Of a DNA stretch of 64,000 nt, positions 61,063-64,000 are shown one piece after another (the first letter of the stretch is position 1; the number at the start of each line of letters is the position of its first letter). The notes below the pieces were generated by a model. The model saw only the letters and a list, made by a program, of their open reading frames with translations. It was not told the DNA's origin and did no database searches. This DNA comes from Antarctobacter aquimaris (GTDB lineage Bacteria > Pseudomonadota > Alphaproteobacteria > Rhodobacterales > Rhodobacteraceae). A program made the position numbers and the translations under genes. The DNA lies in contig NZ_FXYF01000012.1 of assembly GCF_900184945.1 (NCBI RefSeq), positions 62,001 to 126,000 on the forward strand. Direction: 5' to 3'.

Positions 61063-62363
61063 TCGAGATCGCGCTCCTCGCAATCGCCGTCCTCGTCCTG
61101 ACGCTGACGCTGGGCGTGCCGCTGCCCTACTGTTTCGGCGCGGCGCTGATGGTGATGTATTTCATCGGCGACGTGACGATGAAGGGCATGATGCTCTGGG
61201 GGTTCCAGCAGATGGGCAACCCGGTGCTGCTGGCCATCCCGCTGTTCGTCCTGGCCGGGACAATCATGTCCGAAAGCGGCATCGCGGCCTCTCTGTTGCG
61301 CTTTGTCAACGCCTTCATCGGCCATGTGCGCGGCGGGCTGGGCGTGGTGGCGGCGGTGTCCTGCGCGGTGATCGGGGCAATCTCGGGCTCGGGCCTGACC
61401 GGCATCGCCGCCATCGGCCCGCTGCTGATCCCCGAGATGGAAAAGCGCGGCTATCCCCGCGAATACGCCACCGCTCTGATCGCCAACTCGTCGATCCTGG
61501 GCCTGCTGATCCCGCCCTCGGTGACGATGATCGTCTACGGCTGGGTGACGGACACCTCGATCCTGGCCTGTTTCCTGGCCACGCTGGGCCCCGGCCTCTT
61601 CATCATGTTCAACTTCTCGGTCGTGAACCTCTGGATGAGCCGCAAGTTCAACCTCAAGCTGGACGAAAAGCCGACCTTTTCCGAACTCACCAGCGAAGTG
61701 ACCAAGCGCGGCATCCACGCCTTTCCGGCGCTGCTCATGCCGGTGATCATCCTGGGCGGCATCTACGGCGGCATCATGACCCCGACAGAGGCGGCGGCGA
61801 TCGCGGTGATCTACTCCGTTCCGGTCGGATTTCTGATCTACAAGGGCCTGCGCTGGGACAACTTCCTGTCCGCCGGGAAAGAAGCCGCCACCGCCGTCGG
61901 CGCGATCATGATCATGATCCTTTTCTCGATGATCCTGGGCCAGATGTTTGTCTACGAGAGCATCCCGCAGCAGCTGGTCAGCGCGATCTTCGGCATCACC
62001 GAGAACAAGGTCCTGCTGCTGATCTTCATCAACATCCTGCTGTTCCTGGTCGGCATGGTGGTCAACGACGTCACCGCCATCATCCTGATCGCGCCGCTGC
62101 TCTTGCCACTGATGAAGGCGATCGGCGTCGACCCGATCCAGTTCGCCGCGATCATGGGCGTGAACACCGCGATGGGCGGCGTGACCCCGCCCTATGCCTC
62201 GATCCTCTACCTCGGTGCCCGTATCGGCAAGGTGAAGGTCACCAAGGTCATCAAGCCCGCGATGATCCTGATCGTCACCGGCTACGTCCCGGTCGTCTTC
62301 CTGACCTCGTTCTGGTCCGACCTGTCGCTCTTCCTGCCCCGGCTCTTTGGCTACCTGCCCTGA
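61059..62363 (+). CDS. TRAP transporter large permease (DctM type)
   Basis: 434 residues with about 11-13 membrane segments. LGVPLPYCFGAALMVM, GAISGSGLTGIAAIGPLLIPEM, NSSILGLLIPPSVTMIVYG and MTPTEAAAIAVIYSV are typical DctM blocks. Starts at ATG 61059. Uses an ion gradient with the binding protein encoded downstream. Confidence 0.93.
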   Translation: MIEIALLAIAVLVLTLTLGVPLPYCFGAALMVMYFIGDVTMKGMMLWGFQQMGNPVLLAIPLFVLAGTIMSESGIAASLLRFVNAFIGHVRGGLGVVAAVSCAVIGAISGSGLTGIAAIGPLLIPEMEKRGYPREYATALIANSSILGLLIPPSVTMIVYGWVTDTSILACFLATLGPGLFIMFNFSVVNLWMSRKFNLKLDEKPTFSELTSEVTKRGIHAFPALLMPVIILGGIYGGIMTPTEAAAIAVIYSVPVGFLIYKGLRWDNFLSAGKEAATAVGAIMIMILFSMILGQMFVYESIPQQLVSAIFGITENKVLLLIFINILLFLVGMVVNDVTAIILIAPLLLPLMKAIGVDPIQFAAIMGVNTAMGGVTPPYASILYLGARIGKVKVTKVIKPAMILIVTGYVPVVFLTSFWSDLSLFLPRLFGYLP

Positions 62364-62405
62364 TCCGGCCCACCCAAACCTGCCACCCAACCTAGGAGAC
62401 CCTCC

Positions 62406-63398
62406 ATGAAACATTTCCTGACCGGCACCGCCGCCGCCGCGCTGATGGCCCTTGCCACCCTGGCCCCGGCCGAGACGCTGAAGATGAGCCACGTCCGCCC
62501 GCAGGACGCCACCATCGACGTGGAACTGCGCGCCTTCGCCGCCAAGGTGTCCGAGGCCACCGGTGGCGACGTCACGATCGAGCTGTTCCCCGCCTCCGCG
62601 CTGGGCGACTACACCACCGTGCAGGAGCGCATCAGCGTGGGCGCCATCGACATGGCCACCCAGCCCGCCGCCACCGCCGCCGACCGCCGCATGCAGATCA
62701 GCTCCTTCCCCTACCTGGCCAGCAACTGGGCCGAAGCGCGCAAGATCTACGGACCCGACGGCGTGGTGCGCAACGTCGTGGCCGACCTCTACGCCGCGCA
62801 GGACATCACCATGCTGGCGGCCTACCCGGTCTACTTTGGCGGCATCTCGCTGAACACCGAGGCGGTGAACCCCGGCGATCCCAGCACCTCCAACGGCATC
62901 AAGGTGCGCGTGCCGGGCATCAAGTCCTTTCAGCTGACCGGCGAGGCGCTGGGCTACATCCCCTCGCCGATCCCCTTCTCCGAGGCCTTCACCGCGATCC
63001 AGACCGGCGTCGTGGACGGTGTGATCGGCTCGGGCGCCGAGGGCTACTACGCCTCGTTCCGCGACGTGACCAAGACCTACATCCCGGCCAACACCCATTT
63101 CGAGGTCTGGTACATGATCATCTCCAACGAGTCGCTGGCAGCACTCGATGCCGATGACCAGGCGGCGCTCAAGGCCGCCGCGGAGGAGTTCGAGACCCAG
63201 CGCTGGGCCGTGGCCGAAGAGGACCAGGCCAAGTGGGAACAGCGGCTGGCCGACGAGCTGGGCGCAACCGTCGTCGCGCTGACCGACGAGCAGCTGGCCG
63301 CCATGGCCGCCAAGGTCCGCGAGACGGTCTGGCCGGTGGTGCTGGAGGATGTGGGCGCCGAATGGGGCCAGGGCATTCTCGACCAGATCGGAAAGTGA
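62406..63398 (+). CDS. TRAP transporter substrate-binding protein (DctP family)
   Basis: 330 residues, signal peptide about 1-22 (APA|E). LKMSHVRPQDATIDVELRAFAAKVSEATGGDVTIELFPASALGD is the family opening, and IKVRVPGIKSFQLTGEALGYIPSPIPFSEAFTAIQTGVVDGVIGS contains the conserved ligand Arg. Here the binding-protein gene is last of three, after DctM. Organic-acid or amino-acid-like ligand; exact ligand unknown. Confidence 0.92.
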   Translation: MKHFLTGTAAAALMALATLAPAETLKMSHVRPQDATIDVELRAFAAKVSEATGGDVTIELFPASALGDYTTVQERISVGAIDMATQPAATAADRRMQISSFPYLASNWAEARKIYGPDGVVRNVVADLYAAQDITMLAAYPVYFGGISLNTEAVNPGDPSTSNGIKVRVPGIKSFQLTGEALGYIPSPIPFSEAFTAIQTGVVDGVIGSGAEGYYASFRDVTKTYIPANTHFEVWYMIISNESLAALDADDQAALKAAAEEFETQRWAVAEEDQAKWEQRLADELGATVVALTDEQLAAMAAKVRETVWPVVLEDVGAEWGQGILDQIGK

Positions 63399-63412
63399 CA
63401 TAAATCTGATCC

Positions 63413-63433
63413 GGGGCGGTGACGTGCCGCCCC
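63413..63433 (+). terminator. Hairpin after TRAP binding-protein gene
   Basis: GGGGCGG (63413-63419) pairs with CCGCCCC (63427-63433), 7-base loop, 14 bases after the stop. No U-run; may be partial terminator or stabiliser before the oxidoreductase gene. Confidence 0.5.
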
Positions 63434-63473
63434 GCATCCCTTATCCCGGCCCACGGACAAACGAGAGTGAACG

Positions 63474-64000
63474 ATGGAAGCGGATTATGCGATCATCGGC
63501 GGCGGAGTCGTCGGCCTGTCGGTGGCCTGGGGCCTGTTGAGACGCGGCAAGCGGGTGATTGTGCTCGACGGCGACGATGGCGCCTTTCGCGCCAGCCGGG
63601 GCAACTTTGGCCTGGTCTGGGTGCAGTCCAAGGGCATGAAACAGCCGCGCTATGCCCGCTGGTCGCAGCAGTCGGCCGCGATCTGGGCCGAATTCGCGGC
63701 CGAGCTGGGCCACAACACCGGGCAGGCGGTGCCGCTGGAGCAACGCGGCGGCTATGACCTGCATTTCTCCGAAGAGACGCTTCAAGCCACCGTTGACCAG
63801 TACGAGACGCTGAAGGCCAGGCTGGGCGGCGATTACCCGTTCGAGGTGCTGGGCCACAACGCGCTGCGCGAGGAAGAACCCTACATCGGCCCCAAGGTCG
63901 TCGGCGCGATCCTGCACCACCAGGACGGCCATGCGAACCCGCTGAAACTGCTCAAGTCCCTCGCCGATGACGTGCGCCGGATGGGCGGGCAGGTGCTGAA
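63474..64000 (+). CDS. FAD-dependent oxidoreductase, DAO family (3' end beyond window)
   Basis: Starts at ATG 63474 and stays open to the window end, giving about 175 residues. MEADYAIIGGGVVGLSVAWGLLRRG is the FAD Rossmann motif (IGGGVVGLS), then LDGDDGAFRASRGNFGLVWVQSKG. Similar to D-amino acid dehydrogenase or glycine/sarcosine oxidase-type enzymes. As it follows the TRAP genes by 75 bases, it may oxidise the imported amine or amino acid. Confidence 0.85.
   Translation, partial: MEADYAIIGGGVVGLSVAWGLLRRGKRVIVLDGDDGAFRASRGNFGLVWVQSKGMKQPRYARWSQQSAAIWAEFAAELGHNTGQAVPLEQRGGYDLHFSEETLQATVDQYETLKARLGGDYPFEVLGHNALREEEPYIGPKVVGAILHHQDGHANPLKLLKSLADDVRRMGGQVL

Noticed and set aside
61002-63437. 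811-codon minus-strand open frame across the TRAP genes.
   Set aside because: It spans three clear plus-strand genes with signal peptide and membrane helices; its translation is His/Asp/Gly-rich shadow sequence.

Overview
The window is about 66% GC by eye, almost fully coding, and built from tightly overlapping operons (many ATGA and TGATG junctions). Gene content points to an alphaproteobacterium, most likely of the Rhodobacterales (Roseobacter group): many ABC and TRAP uptake systems, a C-P lyase operon, a tungsten-type aldehyde oxidoreductase operon, a MocD/MocE-like pair and SIS-type amino-sugar catabolism. This assignment is inference from content. There is no rRNA, tRNA, CRISPR array, IS element or prophage that I can see.

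Layout. 1-8.7 kb: a minus-strand set (SDR, PanE-like reductase, creatininase-family hydrolase, MarR regulator) diverges from a five-gene oligopeptide-type ABC transporter; two GTTCCA palindromes lie between them. 8.7-15.8 kb: complete C-P lyase core phnGHIJKLNM on the minus strand with divergent phnF. 15.8-29.1 kb: a carbohydrate-acid island. A minus-strand operon (regulator fused to a solute-binding domain, SDR, odd M24 protein, KduD-like SDR, 2-keto-3-deoxy-fuconate-dehydrogenase-like SDR, LldD-like oxidase) diverges from a ribose/xylose-type ABC operon (binding protein, SDR, two permeases, double ATPase, FAH-family hydrolase). Three phased TATCCA/TGGATA operators lie at the divergence. The enzymes fit a non-phosphorylative deoxy-sugar-acid route ending in pyruvate plus L-lactate, the latter burned by the LldD-like enzyme.

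29.2-38 kb: GNAT, RsgA GTPase, SH3-like lipoprotein, TehA/SLAC1 family channel, Rieske ferredoxin plus fatty-acid-desaturase-like oxygenase under a divergent LacI regulator, and a hybrid histidine kinase. 38.2-48.1 kb: amino-sugar and cell-wall sugar use (nagA, SIS deaminase, GntR regulator, BadF-type kinase; divergent murQ, four-part ABC transporter and Gfo/Idh/MocA dehydrogenase), with two inverted 23-bp operator copies between the arms. 48.2-54.6 kb: Mo/W biology: MoeB-like E1, MobB, a MoaD-like protein, and an AOR operon (four-cluster ferredoxin, tungstopterin subunit, FAD subunit with a Pro/Ala insertion, MoaD-like protein, unknown 103-aa protein). 54.9-59.4 kb: phosphate handling (PiT, Na/Pi-PhoU transporter, small coiled coil, PPK2). 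59.5-64 kb: LysR regulator divergent from a TRAP transporter and a truncated FAD-dependent oxidoreductase.

The most unusual items are the cytoplasmic winged-helix/solute-binding-protein fusion with its phased operators, the M24 protein whose second metal-ligand Asp is Cys, and the AOR operon with two dissimilar ubiquitin-like proteins, an unknown small protein and a Pro/Ala-rich insertion in its flavoprotein.
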